From Actinomycetospora cinnamomea (GTDB taxonomy: Bacteria; Actinomycetota; Actinomycetes; Mycobacteriales; Pseudonocardiaceae): a stretch of DNA of 64,000 bases. Shown piece by piece: positions 22,132-31,064 of this stretch; the stretch's first letter is position 1, and each line of letters opens with the position of its first letter. A program made the translations under genes and the position numbers. The DNA is taken from contig NZ_QEKW01000007.1 of the NCBI RefSeq assembly GCF_003096675.1, forward strand, positions 186,001 to 250,000, in the 5' to 3' direction. The notes under the pieces were generated by a model that was not told the DNA's origin, searched no databases, and saw nothing but the letters and a program-made list of their open reading frames with translations.

Positions 22132-24136
22132 TGTCCTGTCTCGGGACATGCTTGACACCGCGTTTTCAGGACATCTTTGACACCGGCCGTGATCGGCCTC
22201 GTTGTGCTCCCGTCGTCGGCGGGATGCGCGGGAGGCCGGATTGGCCCTGGTGGACATGTCGGTGGTCGAGCAGCGCTACCGCGCCGTGTTGGCCGTGCAG
22301 TCCGGTGAGACCGCGGGAGTGGTCGCCGCGCAGTTCGGCGTCTCGCGCCAGAGCGTGCAGAACTGGCTGCGTCGCTACCGCGACGACGGCCTCGCGGGCT
22401 TGGTGGACCAGCCCCGACGGCCGGAGACCAGCCCGTCGCAGACGTCGGTGGAGGTGGAGGCGTTGATCTGCGAGATGCGCCGCGAGCACCCCCGCTGGGG
22501 CGCCCGCCGGCTGGCCCACGAACTGCAGCAACGGGGCGTGTCCCCGGTGCCGTCACGGACCACGGTGCACCGGGTGTTGCTGCGCCACGGCCTGGTCGAT
22601 CCCCGTCCCCGCCGCCGGCGGCGCTCGGACTACCGGCGTTGGCAGCGGGAGGCGCCGATGGCGCTCTGGCAGCTCGACATCGTCGGCGGCGTCCTGGTCG
22701 ACGACGGCGCCGGCGGCACCTTCGAGGCCAAGGTCGTCACCGGGGTCGACGACCACTCCCGGTTCTGCGTGATCGCCGCGGTGGTCGCCCGCGCCACGGG
22801 CCGGGCGGTGTGCCTGGCCTTCGCCGACGCGCTGGCGCGGTGGGGCGTCCCGGAGGAGGTCCTCACCGACAACGGCAAGCAGTTCACCGCCCGCTTCGGC
22901 CGGGGCGGGGAGGTGCTGTTCGACCGCATCTGCCGCGACAACGCCATCACCCACCGACTCACCCAGCCCGCCAGCCCGACCACGACGGGCAAGGTGGAGC
23001 GGTTCCACCAGAGCCTGCGCCGCGAACTACTCGACGACCACGACACGGCGAACCCGTTCGCCTCGCTGCTGGCCGCGCAGGCCGCGGTCGAGTCCTGGGT
23101 CAGCGACTACAACTGCTCCCGCCCGCACCAGGCCCTCGACATGGCCCGCCCGGCCGAGCTGTTCGGGCCGTCCCAGCTTTCCGAGTCTCGGGCCGGCGAG
23201 GAGCTGTTGCCGCTGCGGCTGCCGCCCGCGCTGACCAGCACCAACACGCTCGTCCCGTCCGACACCGCCTCGTCGGTGTCGGCACCGGTCGAGCCGGAAC
23301 CCGACCCCGTGGTCGAGCCGGCGGTGACGCCCTGGACCGGTGGCCCGGTGGAGTTCGACCGGGTGGTGCCGGCGAGCGGGAACCTCGGGGTCTGCGGCAA
23401 GCAGTTCTGGCTCGGGCCCGTCCGCGCCGGGGTGACGGTGACGTTCTGGGCCGACGACGAGGTCATCCACCTGCTCATCGCCGGGGCGAGGGTCAAGACC
23501 GTGCGCTCGCACCTGTCGAGCACCGACCTCGCTGCCCTGGCCGCCGACGGCGGGCGCGCCGCCGGACCCCCGCCTCTCCCGCCGGCCGAGCCCGGGGCCG
23601 CGCTCGAGGTCGACCGCACCGTCAGCCGCGCGGGCACCATCTCGCTCGGGTCGAGCATCGTGCTGGCCGCCGAGATACTCGGCGGACGCCGCGTCACCGT
23701 CCGGGTCGACGAGCAGGTGTTGTCGTTCTTCGACCCCGAGACCCGCGAGCTGCTGCGCACCCGCCCCAACCCCTTGTCCTGGGAGCAGGCCCGCAAACTG
23801 CGCGGCGCCCGTCCCGCCGGCCCACCGCCCCGGCCGCCGGTCGAGCCGATCACCGTCCAACGCCGCGCCTCCAACACTGGCGTGATCATGGTCGCCGGGC
23901 AGAAGATCGCCCTCGGGCGCGGCTACGCCGGCCGCGTGGTGACCCTGCACGTCGCGGAGACCACCATCAGCGTCGAGCTCGACGGCGACGTCCGCACCGT
24001 TGCTCGGACTACCACCCAGCCGGTCCGCAGCATCAAGGCCCACCGCCCACGGAAGACCGGGCAGACCTATGTTTCCTAGGCTCGGTGTCAACGATGTCCT
24101 GAGGCCGAACTGTCAAACGTCTCCTGGGACTGGACA
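22132..24136 (+). mobile_element. IS481-family insertion sequence with 15-bp target duplication
   Basis: It begins TGTCCTGTC and ends, inverted, TGTCCAGTC; inner segments with AGGACATCTTTGACACC and AGGACATCGTTGACACC extend the inverted similarity over about 55 bp. The 15-bp direct repeat GCCGCGACAGGTGCT flanks it at 22117-22131 and 24137-24151, an intact and recent-looking target duplication. It sits just upstream of the DUF6414-like gene and has separated that gene from its original upstream DNA. Confidence 0.92.
22241..24079 (+). CDS. IS481-family transposase with triplicated C-terminal beta domain
   Basis: The N-terminal helix-turn-helix (VVAAQFGVSRQSVQNWLRRY) is followed by the DDE integrase core (LDIVGG, LTDNGKQF, TTGKVERFHQ). 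The chain then runs about 300 residues past the usual end. That extension holds three related beta-rich units separated by proline linkers: ASGNLGVCGKQFWLG, SRAGTISLGSSIVLA and ASNTGVIMVAGQKIALG each begin a unit. TTG 22241 has GGAGG five bases upstream; ATG 22256 is the alternative start. Total length is 612 residues from the TTG. Confidence 0.88.
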   Translation: MALVDMSVVEQRYRAVLAVQSGETAGVVAAQFGVSRQSVQNWLRRYRDDGLAGLVDQPRRPETSPSQTSVEVEALICEMRREHPRWGARRLAHELQQRGVSPVPSRTTVHRVLLRHGLVDPRPRRRRRSDYRRWQREAPMALWQLDIVGGVLVDDGAGGTFEAKVVTGVDDHSRFCVIAAVVARATGRAVCLAFADALARWGVPEEVLTDNGKQFTARFGRGGEVLFDRICRDNAITHRLTQPASPTTTGKVERFHQSLRRELLDDHDTANPFASLLAAQAAVESWVSDYNCSRPHQALDMARPAELFGPSQLSESRAGEELLPLRLPPALTSTNTLVPSDTASSVSAPVEPEPDPVVEPAVTPWTGGPVEFDRVVPASGNLGVCGKQFWLGPVRAGVTVTFWADDEVIHLLIAGARVKTVRSHLSSTDLAALAADGGRAAGPPPLPPAEPGAALEVDRTVSRAGTISLGSSIVLAAEILGGRRVTVRVDEQVLSFFDPETRELLRTRPNPLSWEQARKLRGARPAGPPPRPPVEPITVQRRASNTGVIMVAGQKIALGRGYAGRVVTLHVAETTISVELDGDVRTVARTTTQPVRSIKAHRPRKTGQTYVS

Positions 24137-24197
24137 GCCGCGACAGGTGCTCAGTGCCCCCTTTGGCAAGAGTGAAGATTGCTGGCACACTGATCTC

Positions 24198-24986
24198 ATG
24201 AGTCGGTTCAGGAGCTTTCTGTATATCGACCACGCTGCGGTCGAGAGCCTGCTGTCGGGCGTCGAGGGCGGCACTTACGAGTCAGAGGATCAGCGCGACA
24301 CCAGCGGGACCGGCTGGGATGCACACGGAAACGTGAACGCTGGTCCGGTCGGTGTCTCGGGCGGCGGTGGCTCAACAGGTGAGCATGAGCGTATGCGGTC
24401 GATGAGACAGAACGCCGAGGCTCGTTTCACCCGGCTTGCCCGAGAGATCGAGGCCGACGAAGATGAGCAGGTTGTTGAAGCTAATCGATCTAGCACTAAC
24501 CCGTGGACCGAAGCCGATGAAGGAACGTTTGTCAAGTTCACGGGGGACCTGAGCGTTTCTGACATCGTCATAGCCCTGGCCAACAGCCAGGAGTACTCAA
24601 AGATCGGCGAGGCGTTTCAGCGAGCCGGCGTCTTCGACGTGACACAGGAGCAGCGCGAGATGCTCGAAGGGTTGGCATCCATCAATGAAGCGATTGGCCA
24701 CAATCTCCCGGTGGTGATGGAGACGCATCCGGATCACCCGAAGACCGTACTAAATCTAGACCCCGAGATGAGTCGTCAGCGGATCGATCGGTACCGTGGA
24801 CGTGCCACAGTCGTCGGACGTGTAAGCGAGAAGGTTCCGGCGCGGACGCGGCACGCCCTCGTGGAGATTCCTGGCAGCCGACAGATGAACCGCAAGGAGC
24901 GGCGATCCAAGGGGACGAACGCAGCCCAAGACTACGAAATTGAAGGGCCAGCTCTTATCTTGAGCGTCCTCGCTGTTTACCAGTGA
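24198..24986 (+). CDS. DUF6414-like protein of unknown function
   Basis: A 262-residue soluble protein beginning MSRFRSFLYIDHAAVESLLSGVEGG, with a Gly/Ser-rich loop, a charged helix (MRSMRQNAEARFTRLAREIEADE) and a beta-rich second half. The FLYIDxxxVxSLLS start resembles the family I know as DUF6414; no enzymatic motif is seen. GC content is clearly lower than in neighbouring genes, suggesting acquisition from a different donor. Its stop overlaps the start of the HD-domain gene by four bases, so the two form an operon and probably act together. Confidence 0.65.
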   Translation: MSRFRSFLYIDHAAVESLLSGVEGGTYESEDQRDTSGTGWDAHGNVNAGPVGVSGGGGSTGEHERMRSMRQNAEARFTRLAREIEADEDEQVVEANRSSTNPWTEADEGTFVKFTGDLSVSDIVIALANSQEYSKIGEAFQRAGVFDVTQEQREMLEGLASINEAIGHNLPVVMETHPDHPKTVLNLDPEMSRQRIDRYRGRATVVGRVSEKVPARTRHALVEIPGSRQMNRKERRSKGTNAAQDYEIEGPALILSVLAVYQ

Positions 24987-25525
24987 AGCTCCGTGATCTA
25001 GCAGAAAGTCTCCTGGCAGACGAACTGCCGCAGCGATGGGCGCATGTCCAGGCAGTCGCCGAGCGGGCCAGTAAACTGGATTCGGCCCGAGGGGACGATG
25101 CAGTTCTAGAGACTGTTGCATGGGTGCACGATGTAGGATACGCGAGCCCTCTAGTGGTTACAGCGTTTCACCCGCTCGACGGCGCCTGCTATCTACGCAA
25201 AATAGGCGTGCAGCCTCGCATCGTAGGGCTAGTTGCCTTCCATTCATCGGCTGCCGCTGAAGCCAAGGTCTTCGGTGTGGCAGACGGACTGGCGGAGTTC
25301 GAGGACGAGCGGACACTCACTCGGGACCTGCTCTGGTTCCTCGATATGACTACTGGTCCGGACGGCCAGCGCCTGAGCTTTGACGAGCGAATGGACGAGG
25401 TCCGGGAGCGCTACCCGTCCGATCACTACGTGATCCGGGCGCTTGACCTCGGGATGCCTGAGCGTGTCGGGGCCGTGGAGCGGGCGACAGCCTGGCTCTC
25501 CTCAGCGGGTCTCGATCACGTGTAG
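24983..25525 (+). CDS. HD-domain phosphohydrolase
   Basis: A 180-residue protein with an HD metal site: His in RWAHVQAV (His21), the His-Asp pair in WVHDVGYA (His49, Asp50), a further His in FHPLDGACY and a distal Asp in WFLDMTT. Such proteins hydrolyse nucleotides or phosphoesters. It is coupled to the DUF6414-like gene by a GTGA overlap and is similarly low in GC. Its 3' end overlaps the convergent Nudix gene by 10 bp. Role in the element unknown; a nucleotide-based protective function is one possibility. Confidence 0.75.
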   Translation: MKLRDLAESLLADELPQRWAHVQAVAERASKLDSARGDDAVLETVAWVHDVGYASPLVVTAFHPLDGACYLRKIGVQPRIVGLVAFHSSAAAEAKVFGVADGLAEFEDERTLTRDLLWFLDMTTGPDGQRLSFDERMDEVRERYPSDHYVIRALDLGMPERVGAVERATAWLSSAGLDHV

Positions 25526-25986
25526 TACGGCGCCGGGTCCTCAGTGCGAGCGTGCTCGATGCGCAACCGGATCGACGGGTGAACCTCGATGTCGTCGAGG
25601 TGGTCGAGGTCGACCCACACGACCTCGCTGGACTCGCTGCTCGTGCGTGCCTGGCCGCCGGTGAGCTCGGCGCGGAAGCAGATGGAGAACTCTTGGCGGA
25701 CCTCGCCGTCGTCGTAGGCCATGACGTGCTCGGGGTCGGAGTAGATGCCCACGAGGCTGGTGACGGCGACGTCGTAGCCGGTCTCCTCGCGGGTCTCGCG
25801 GACCGCGGTCTCGGTCATCGTCTCGCCGAGCTCGTGCCGCCCGCCGGGCAGCGCGTACAGGTCGTTGTCGGTCCGGCGGATCATCAGCAGACGACCGGCG
25901 TCGTCCAGGACGAACGTGCTCACTGCGATGACGATGCTGTTGGGCGCGGGCGCCTCGGGGTCGCGGAAGTGGTCGACGCGGCTCAT
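25516..25986 (-). CDS. Nudix hydrolase (possible AICE transfer-immunity factor)
   Basis: A 156-residue protein with a complete Nudix box: GRHELGETMTETAVRETREE followed by TG (Gx5Ex7REUxEExGU). In the Streptomyces element pSAM2 a Nudix protein, Pif, gives immunity against redundant transfer, and Nudix genes are common in this class of element. This gene lies in the same place, next to the element regulator. The specific substrate is unknown; the immunity role is inference. Confidence 0.85.
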   Translation of the reverse strand: MSRVDHFRDPEAPAPNSIVIAVSTFVLDDAGRLLMIRRTDNDLYALPGGRHELGETMTETAVRETREETGYDVAVTSLVGIYSDPEHVMAYDDGEVRQEFSICFRAELTGGQARTSSESSEVVWVDLDHLDDIEVHPSIRLRIEHARTEDPAPYYT

Positions 25987-25997
25987 CGCCCGCTAGT

Positions 25998-26741
25998 TCA
26001 CCACGTGGCCGGCGTCGAGCGACTCCACACGTCGACGAAGCTGCGGGAGTAGGTGTCGAACAGGTCCCCCGCGCCGAGCCTGCGCAGGTGCAGCGCTGGC
26101 GCATGCGCTCCCGGGACCCCGTAGACGTGGGTGTTGACGATCATCTGGTCGTCGAACCGGAAGATCGAGTTGTAGAGCGTGGCCGCGTGGAACCGGAACT
26201 CCACGCCCGGCACCTCGAGCAGCGCCCGGTACGGGACCAGGCCGTAGCGGATGCGGGCGCCCAACACGCCCTCGCCCAGTCCTTCCTCCTGGCTGCGCCG
26301 CTCGGTCGCCTCGGCCTCGGGGTCGCCGAAGTCGATCCGGATCGTGACGCCCTGGCCGGCCTTCTCCGCGAGCGTCCGCACGAACCCGGGGCGTTCGGCG
26401 AGGAACTGGCCGGCGTGTACCAGGATGTCGATCCGATCGGACGCGTCGGTGATCAGCTTGTCCCACAGGTCCGAGGGCACCGACCCGCGGTGCGGGAACG
26501 CCGCGACGATCTCCGACTGCGCGATCTCGGCCTGACGCGCCGCCGGAATCGCAGCGGGCCACAGGTAGGACTCGGGCTGGTGCACCAGCGCGGAGAGCGC
26601 CCGCCGATTCCGTGCGTGCGGGGTGCGGGTCGTGGTGATCCACCGCTCCACCGACTTCGGGTCGAGCCCGAGCCGGTCGGCGGCGTGATCGGTGGTGACG
26701 CCCGCGGCCATCATCGCGTCGCGTAGTCGCTCGTTCGCCAT
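25998..26741 (-). CDS. XRE-family regulator with DUF5919-type C-terminal domain
   Basis: A 247-residue protein. The N-terminal helix-turn-helix (AMMAAGVTTDHAADRLGLDPKSVERWITT) is followed by a larger domain resembling DUF5919, with phospholipase-D-like segments (RIDILVHAGQFLAERPGFV, IRIDFGDPEA, TLYNSIFRFDDQMIVNTH). Such regulators are widespread in actinobacterial mobile elements. It is divergent from the transfer/replication operon and probably represses it through the repeated GGGACGT sites just upstream. Confidence 0.8.
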   Translation of the reverse strand: MANERLRDAMMAAGVTTDHAADRLGLDPKSVERWITTTRTPHARNRRALSALVHQPESYLWPAAIPAARQAEIAQSEIVAAFPHRGSVPSDLWDKLITDASDRIDILVHAGQFLAERPGFVRTLAEKAGQGVTIRIDFGDPEAEATERRSQEEGLGEGVLGARIRYGLVPYRALLEVPGVEFRFHAATLYNSIFRFDDQMIVNTHVYGVPGAHAPALHLRRLGAGDLFDTYSRSFVDVWSRSTPATW

Positions 26742-26762
26742 GACGACCCTCCCGCACGTTCG

Positions 26763-26805
26763 GGGACGTTTTCGAGCGTACGCGGGACGTCCTGAAACGT
26801 CACGT
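26763..26805. promoter_or_regulatory. Repeated ACGT-centred operator candidates
   Basis: GGGACGT occurs at 26763-26769 and 26784-26790, exactly 21 bp apart, followed by ACGT cores at 26797 and 26802. They lie between the divergent XRE regulator and the transfer operon. Same-face spacing suggests a regulator-binding array, most simply for the adjacent XRE protein. Confidence 0.45.
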
Positions 26806-26891
26806 GAGTTGGTGTGGGCGTCCCACCGATTTCCGGAGTCTTCGTGGTGCCCCGAGACCAGGGGCCATCACCGAAGTCCTCGGAGGACACC

Positions 26892-27221
26892 ATGGCAATG
26901 ATCAAGGTCGACATCTCGGGAGCCCGCTACAGCGTCGGCGTCGAGCCCAAGCCCAAGAACGACATGGAGGGCCGGCAGCGGACCGACCGGCTCACCGGCA
27001 CCCCGCTGTACGTCACCCAGCTGGTCAAGCTCGACGACGACGGCGCCGAGATCGTCGCGGTCACCACCCCCGGTCAGCCGGACGTCGGGCAGGGCGCCGA
27101 GGTCCGCCCGGTCAACCTCATCGCGATCCCCTGGCAGCAGGGCCAGCGCTCCGGCGTCGCGTTCAAGGCCGACAGCATCGAGCACGCCCCGGTACCCACC
27201 GGCAAGGGCGGTGCCGCGTGA
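26892..27221 (+). CDS. Conserved small protein of the AICE transfer/replication operon
   Basis: A 109-residue soluble protein (MAMIKVDISGARYSVGVEPKPKNDMEG...). The ATG has GGAGGA upstream. It is the first gene of the rightward operon and overlaps the next start (GTGA). Proteins of this size open the conserved operon in several Streptomyces-type integrative elements, but I know of no assigned function. No catalytic motif is visible. Confidence 0.7.
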   Translation: MAMIKVDISGARYSVGVEPKPKNDMEGRQRTDRLTGTPLYVTQLVKLDDDGAEIVAVTTPGQPDVGQGAEVRPVNLIAIPWQQGQRSGVAFKADSIEHAPVPTGKGGAA

Positions 27222-27472
27222 CCGCCGCCCGCGAACACACCGAGACCCGCGGGGCCGGGCTCAACGCTTCGCAGGCCGGCGGCCACGAGTGCGTCATGTG
27301 CGAGACCTCGTTCGTCTGGCCCGAGGTCCCCGCCCAGCACCGCCCGAACCCGGTCCCCGGCACCCGCTCCGGACCGGCCGGCATCCCCGCCGTCCCGGTC
27401 GGGGTCTCCGGAACCGGCTCGCAGGTCTTCGCCTGCCTCGGCATCTGCGCCGCCCTCGCCTACCCCGACTGA
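27218..27472 (+). CDS. Small protein with paired cysteines, hypothetical
   Basis: An 84-residue protein with ECVMCETSF near the middle and ACLGICAAL near the end, two short Cys pairs that could bind zinc. The GTG at 27218 overlaps the previous stop. It is a typical element gene between the first operon gene and the membrane protein. Function unknown. Confidence 0.6.
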   Translation: MTAAREHTETRGAGLNASQAGGHECVMCETSFVWPEVPAQHRPNPVPGTRSGPAGIPAVPVGVSGTGSQVFACLGICAALAYPD

Positions 27473-27582
27473 ACCGCCCACCGGCATTACCCGGGTCGGG
27501 GCTGGCTTCCCCGCAGCCCCGACCCCTCCCCACATGGCCCGGCCGGTGCCCGCCCGGCCCTCCCGCTCCGGAGTGACCCGCT

Positions 27583-28416
27583 ATGTCTGCGAACAACAAC
27601 AGCCGCCCGGCCAACCGCCCGATCATCCGCCGCGCCCGCACCGACTCCTTCGAGGTCATCACCGCACCCACCCGGCACCCCGCCGCCCGAGTCCTCGGAC
27701 TCCTGATCCGGCTGCGCGCCGAGATCGCCGTCGTCGTCGGGCTCGTCGCCGCGTACGCGCTGATGCTCGGCTGGCTGCCGCCAGTCGCGGTCTCCGCGAT
27801 CGTCGCCGTCGCCGTCGCCGTGGTCCTCGCCGTTCCCGCCCTGCGCCGCTTCGTGTCCCACCGCGCCTCGGCGGTCATGACCCGCCACCGGCTGCGTCAG
27901 GTCCTCGTCGAACGGCGCTGCTTGAACTTCTCCCGCTCCGCCCCGCTGTTCCTCTGGTCGCACCCCACCGAGGTCGGCGAGACCGTCTGGCTCCTGCTCC
28001 GCGCCGGGATCAGCCCCAGTGACGTCGAGAACGAGACCGAGTGGATCGCCTCCGGGTGCTTCGCACGCGACGCCCGCGTCACCCCGGTCCGCCGCATGTC
28101 TGCGCTCGTGCGGGTCGAGGTCATCCGTCGTGACCCCCTTGCCCAGGCCCTGATCGCCTCCGAACTCGACGACTGGACCGCCATCGCCGGCCAGGCACCC
28201 CCGCGCGGCACGCAGGTCGTCCCCCCGAAGCCCGGCAACCAGCACTGGTCCGGCACCGGCAACCGCGCCGACCACTGCCCGACCCCTCGGGCCACGCTCG
28301 ACGAGCACGACAACGTCCCGTCGGTCGTCATCGAGCACGCCGATCCGGTACCCGCGGCGACGCCGGAGCCGGTGGCGGTTCCGGAGCGCGGTGGGGATTG
28401 GTCGGACTATGTCTGA
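27583..28416 (+). CDS. Membrane protein of the transfer operon (Spd/TraA-like position)
   Basis: A 277-residue protein with two adjacent membrane helices (about residues 45-63 and 66-86) and a long cytoplasmic C-terminal domain. It lies directly before, and overlaps by eight bases, the TraB/FtsK-like gene. In related elements small membrane proteins at this position assist DNA spread between hyphal compartments or anchor the translocase. No enzymatic motif is seen. Confidence 0.7.
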   Translation: MSANNNSRPANRPIIRRARTDSFEVITAPTRHPAARVLGLLIRLRAEIAVVVGLVAAYALMLGWLPPVAVSAIVAVAVAVVLAVPALRRFVSHRASAVMTRHRLRQVLVERRCLNFSRSAPLFLWSHPTEVGETVWLLLRAGISPSDVENETEWIASGCFARDARVTPVRRMSALVRVEVIRRDPLAQALIASELDDWTAIAGQAPPRGTQVVPPKPGNQHWSGTGNRADHCPTPRATLDEHDNVPSVVIEHADPVPAATPEPVAVPERGGDWSDYV

Positions 28417-29326
28417 GCCGGTCCGCTTCCGGGACCTGCTGCGCTCGTGGACCTCTTCGGTCCGGACCCCGTCCGCGCCGTGCGTGGAGGCGCCGGCGCC
28501 GCCGTCGATCTGGGACCCGATCCACCTCGGCATCGACGAGCACGGCCACCCCGTCCGCGTCACCCTCGCCTACCGCAACGCCCTGCTGGCCGGTGAGCCC
28601 GGCGCCGGCAAGTCCGTCGGTCTGAACCTGCCTACCGCGCACGCCGCCCTGTCCACCGACTGCTCGCTGTGGCTCTTCGACGGCAAACGCGTCGAACTCG
28701 GACTCTGGCGCCCCGCCGCCGACGGCTTCGTCGGCCCCGACCTCACCGAGGCCATCGACGCCCTCCGCGAGCTGCAGGCCGACATGGACACCCGGTACGA
28801 CTGGCTCGACGCCCGCCGCCGCCGCAAGATCACCCCCGACGACGCCGCCCACGGGCTCTCACCGATCGTCGCGGTCTTCGACGAGGTCGCCTACTACTCC
28901 GCCACCGTCGGCACCAAAGCCGAGCGCGAGGCGTTCTCGGTGCTCGTGCGTGACCTCGTCGCCCGCGGCCGCGCCGCCGGGATCATCGTCATCGCCGCCA
29001 CCCAACGCCCCAGCAGCGACATCATCCCTACGTCGCTGCGGGACCTGTTCGGCTACCGGTGGGCGTTCCGCTGCACCACCGACGCCAGCTCGGACATCGT
29101 CCTCGGGCACGGCTGGGCCGCCCGCGGCCACTCTGCCGCCGCGATCCCGCCCGAGGACAAGGGCATCGGCCTGCTGCTCGCCGAAGGCGGCCAGCCGACC
29201 CGGATCAAGTCGGCGTTCCTGTCCGACCAGCAGGTCGACGCGCTCGCCGCCACTGCCGCCTGGCTTCGCGAGGGCCGGCGCATCGCCGACGACGCCGTGG
29301 CCGGCGCGAGAGGTGATCGACGGTGA
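28409..29326 (+). CDS. TraB/FtsK-family DNA translocase for conjugal transfer
   Basis: A 305-residue ATPase. Walker A reads GEPGAGKSV (about 60-68) and Walker B PIVAVFDEVA, with the FtsK-type sensor region GIIVIAATQRPSSDIIP. Actinomycete integrative elements move double-stranded DNA with one such FtsK-like protein. The chain is about the length of pSAM2-type TraSA proteins. Coupled upstream to the membrane protein and downstream to the replication initiator by overlaps. Confidence 0.88.
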   Translation: MSEPVRFRDLLRSWTSSVRTPSAPCVEAPAPPSIWDPIHLGIDEHGHPVRVTLAYRNALLAGEPGAGKSVGLNLPTAHAALSTDCSLWLFDGKRVELGLWRPAADGFVGPDLTEAIDALRELQADMDTRYDWLDARRRRKITPDDAAHGLSPIVAVFDEVAYYSATVGTKAEREAFSVLVRDLVARGRAAGIIVIAATQRPSSDIIPTSLRDLFGYRWAFRCTTDASSDIVLGHGWAARGHSAAAIPPEDKGIGLLLAEGGQPTRIKSAFLSDQQVDALAATAAWLREGRRIADDAVAGARGDRR

Positions 29327-30852
29327 GCACCACCGGCACGACGGTCGACGAGCTCGGGCGCCGCCGTCTCGCGCGCGCCGCCGCCACCACTGCCTCGGCG
29401 GAGTTCACCCGCCACGCCCGCGCGGACTGGTCGGGCTGGCTCGCGCACCTTGGCGGCGCCGTGGCGGGCTGCTCGCACCCGATCCGCCTCGCCGGCTCGA
29501 TGACCACCGTCGAGCAGGCGACCGGGCGCATCACCGCCGAGACCTCGACGGCCGATCTGCCGGACGCGGCGCTCTACGTGCCGTGCGGCAACCGCCGCGC
29601 CAACGTGTGCGCCTCGTGCGCGGAGACTTACCGCGCCGACACCTACCAACTCGTCACCGCCGGGCTGCTCGGCGGCAAGGGCGTCCCCGCCACCGTCACC
29701 GAGCACCCGTGCGTGTTCCTGACCTGCACCGCCCCGTCGTTCGGGCCCGTCCACACCTCCAGGACGGACGCGAAGGGCCGGGCGTTGCCGTGTCATCCCC
29801 GCCGCACGGTCGAGCAGTGCGAGCACGGGCACGACCTCGTGTGCTGGCATCGGCACGACGAGCACGCCCCCGAGGTCGGGCGCCCGCTGTGCCTGGACTG
29901 CTACGACCACGACCACCAAGCCGTCTGGAACCACTCCGCCGGGGAGCTGTGGCGTCGCACCATGGTCACCGCGACCCGCGCGCTGCGTCGCCTCGAGCAG
30001 CCGGGGGCGAAGCTGCGGCTGTCCTACACGAAGGTCGCCGAGTACCAGAGCCGCGGCGCCGTGCACTTCCACGCCCTCGTGCGTCTCGATGGCCGCGACC
30101 CCGACGACTCGCCCGCGATCCTGACTCCGCCCGCGGGTATCCGCGCCGGGCAGGTCGCGCTGCTGCTGGGCGAAGCCGTCCACGGCGCCACCTGGCGCAC
30201 CGAAGCCCACCCCGAGCAGCCGGACGGCTGGTCGATCGGCTGGGGCGAGCAGTGCGACCCCCGCCCCGTCCGCCTGACCGTCCGCGACGTCGACGACGCG
30301 GGCGAGATCACCCACGGCGCGGTGGCCGGCTACCTCGCCAAGTACGCCACCAAAGCCACCGAGATGGCTGGTCACGTCTCCACCCGCCTCGACGACACCA
30401 CCGCCTCGGCCTACGCCGACCCCACCTCTCACGTCGGGCGGCAGATCGCCGCCTGCTGGCGCCTGGGCACCCGCCCCGATCTCGAGGACGCCCCGCCGCC
30501 GGACGCCCATGACTGGCGCCAGGGCTGGGGTCGGCTGCGGCGCTGGGCGCACATGCTCGGCTTCGGCGGCCACTTCTCCACCCGCTCCCGGCGCTACTCC
30601 ACCACCATGACCGCCCTCCGCTCGGCGCGCCGCGACTGGGCCCGCGCCCACGCGCGCAGCGCTGGCCCCGAGGTCGACGAGCACGACGACCAGGCCGACG
30701 AGGAGAGCACCGAGGTCGTCGTCGCCTCCCTCACCTTCGCCGGGATCGGCTGGCACACCACCGCCGACGCCCTCATGGCCAACACCGCCGCCGCCAACGC
30801 CCGCGCTAGGAAGCAGGCGGCTCGCGACGCGCTCGGCTCGATCACCGCATGA
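29323..30852 (+). CDS. repSA: RepSA-type rolling-circle replication initiator
   Basis: A 509-residue protein with an HUH nuclease motif AVHFHALVRL and the catalytic-tyrosine region GYLAKYATKATE. The N-terminal half has many Cys and His pairs (CGNRRANVCASCAETY, CEHGHDLVCWHRH, CLDCYDHDH), probably zinc-binding. It should nick the element's double-strand origin and start rolling-circle replication after excision. The GTG start overlaps the translocase stop. A single-strand origin could not be picked out. Confidence 0.88.
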   Translation: MSTTGTTVDELGRRRLARAAATTASAEFTRHARADWSGWLAHLGGAVAGCSHPIRLAGSMTTVEQATGRITAETSTADLPDAALYVPCGNRRANVCASCAETYRADTYQLVTAGLLGGKGVPATVTEHPCVFLTCTAPSFGPVHTSRTDAKGRALPCHPRRTVEQCEHGHDLVCWHRHDEHAPEVGRPLCLDCYDHDHQAVWNHSAGELWRRTMVTATRALRRLEQPGAKLRLSYTKVAEYQSRGAVHFHALVRLDGRDPDDSPAILTPPAGIRAGQVALLLGEAVHGATWRTEAHPEQPDGWSIGWGEQCDPRPVRLTVRDVDDAGEITHGAVAGYLAKYATKATEMAGHVSTRLDDTTASAYADPTSHVGRQIAACWRLGTRPDLEDAPPPDAHDWRQGWGRLRRWAHMLGFGGHFSTRSRRYSTTMTALRSARRDWARAHARSAGPEVDEHDDQADEESTEVVVASLTFAGIGWHTTADALMANTAAANARARKQAARDALGSITA

Positions 30853-31064
30853 CCAACGAGAAGGGAAGGACGATGCAGAACGAGGAACCGGAACGGCTGT
30901 GGGGAGTCGCCGACGTCTCGGCGTTCCTAGGCGTGCCGGTGAGCACGCTCTATCAATGGCGTTATCAGGGCATCGGGCCCGCCGGCCGGCGCGTCGGCCG
31001 TCACGTCCGATACGACCCGCGAGACGTGCGCCGTTGGTTCGCCGAACTCGACGACGCCGCCTGA
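30849..31064 (+). CDS. xis: Excisionase (Xis), helix-turn-helix
   Basis: A 71-residue MerR-like winged helix: RLWGVADVSAFLGVPVSTLY, then VGRHVRYDPRDVRRWFAEL. This is the usual excisionase form in actinomycete integrative elements. It overlaps the replication gene (ATGA) and the integrase gene (TGATG), so Rep, Xis and Int are co-expressed. A second in-frame ATG at 30873 is an alternative start. Confidence 0.85.
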   Translation: MTNEKGRTMQNEEPERLWGVADVSAFLGVPVSTLYQWRYQGIGPAGRRVGRHVRYDPRDVRRWFAELDDAA

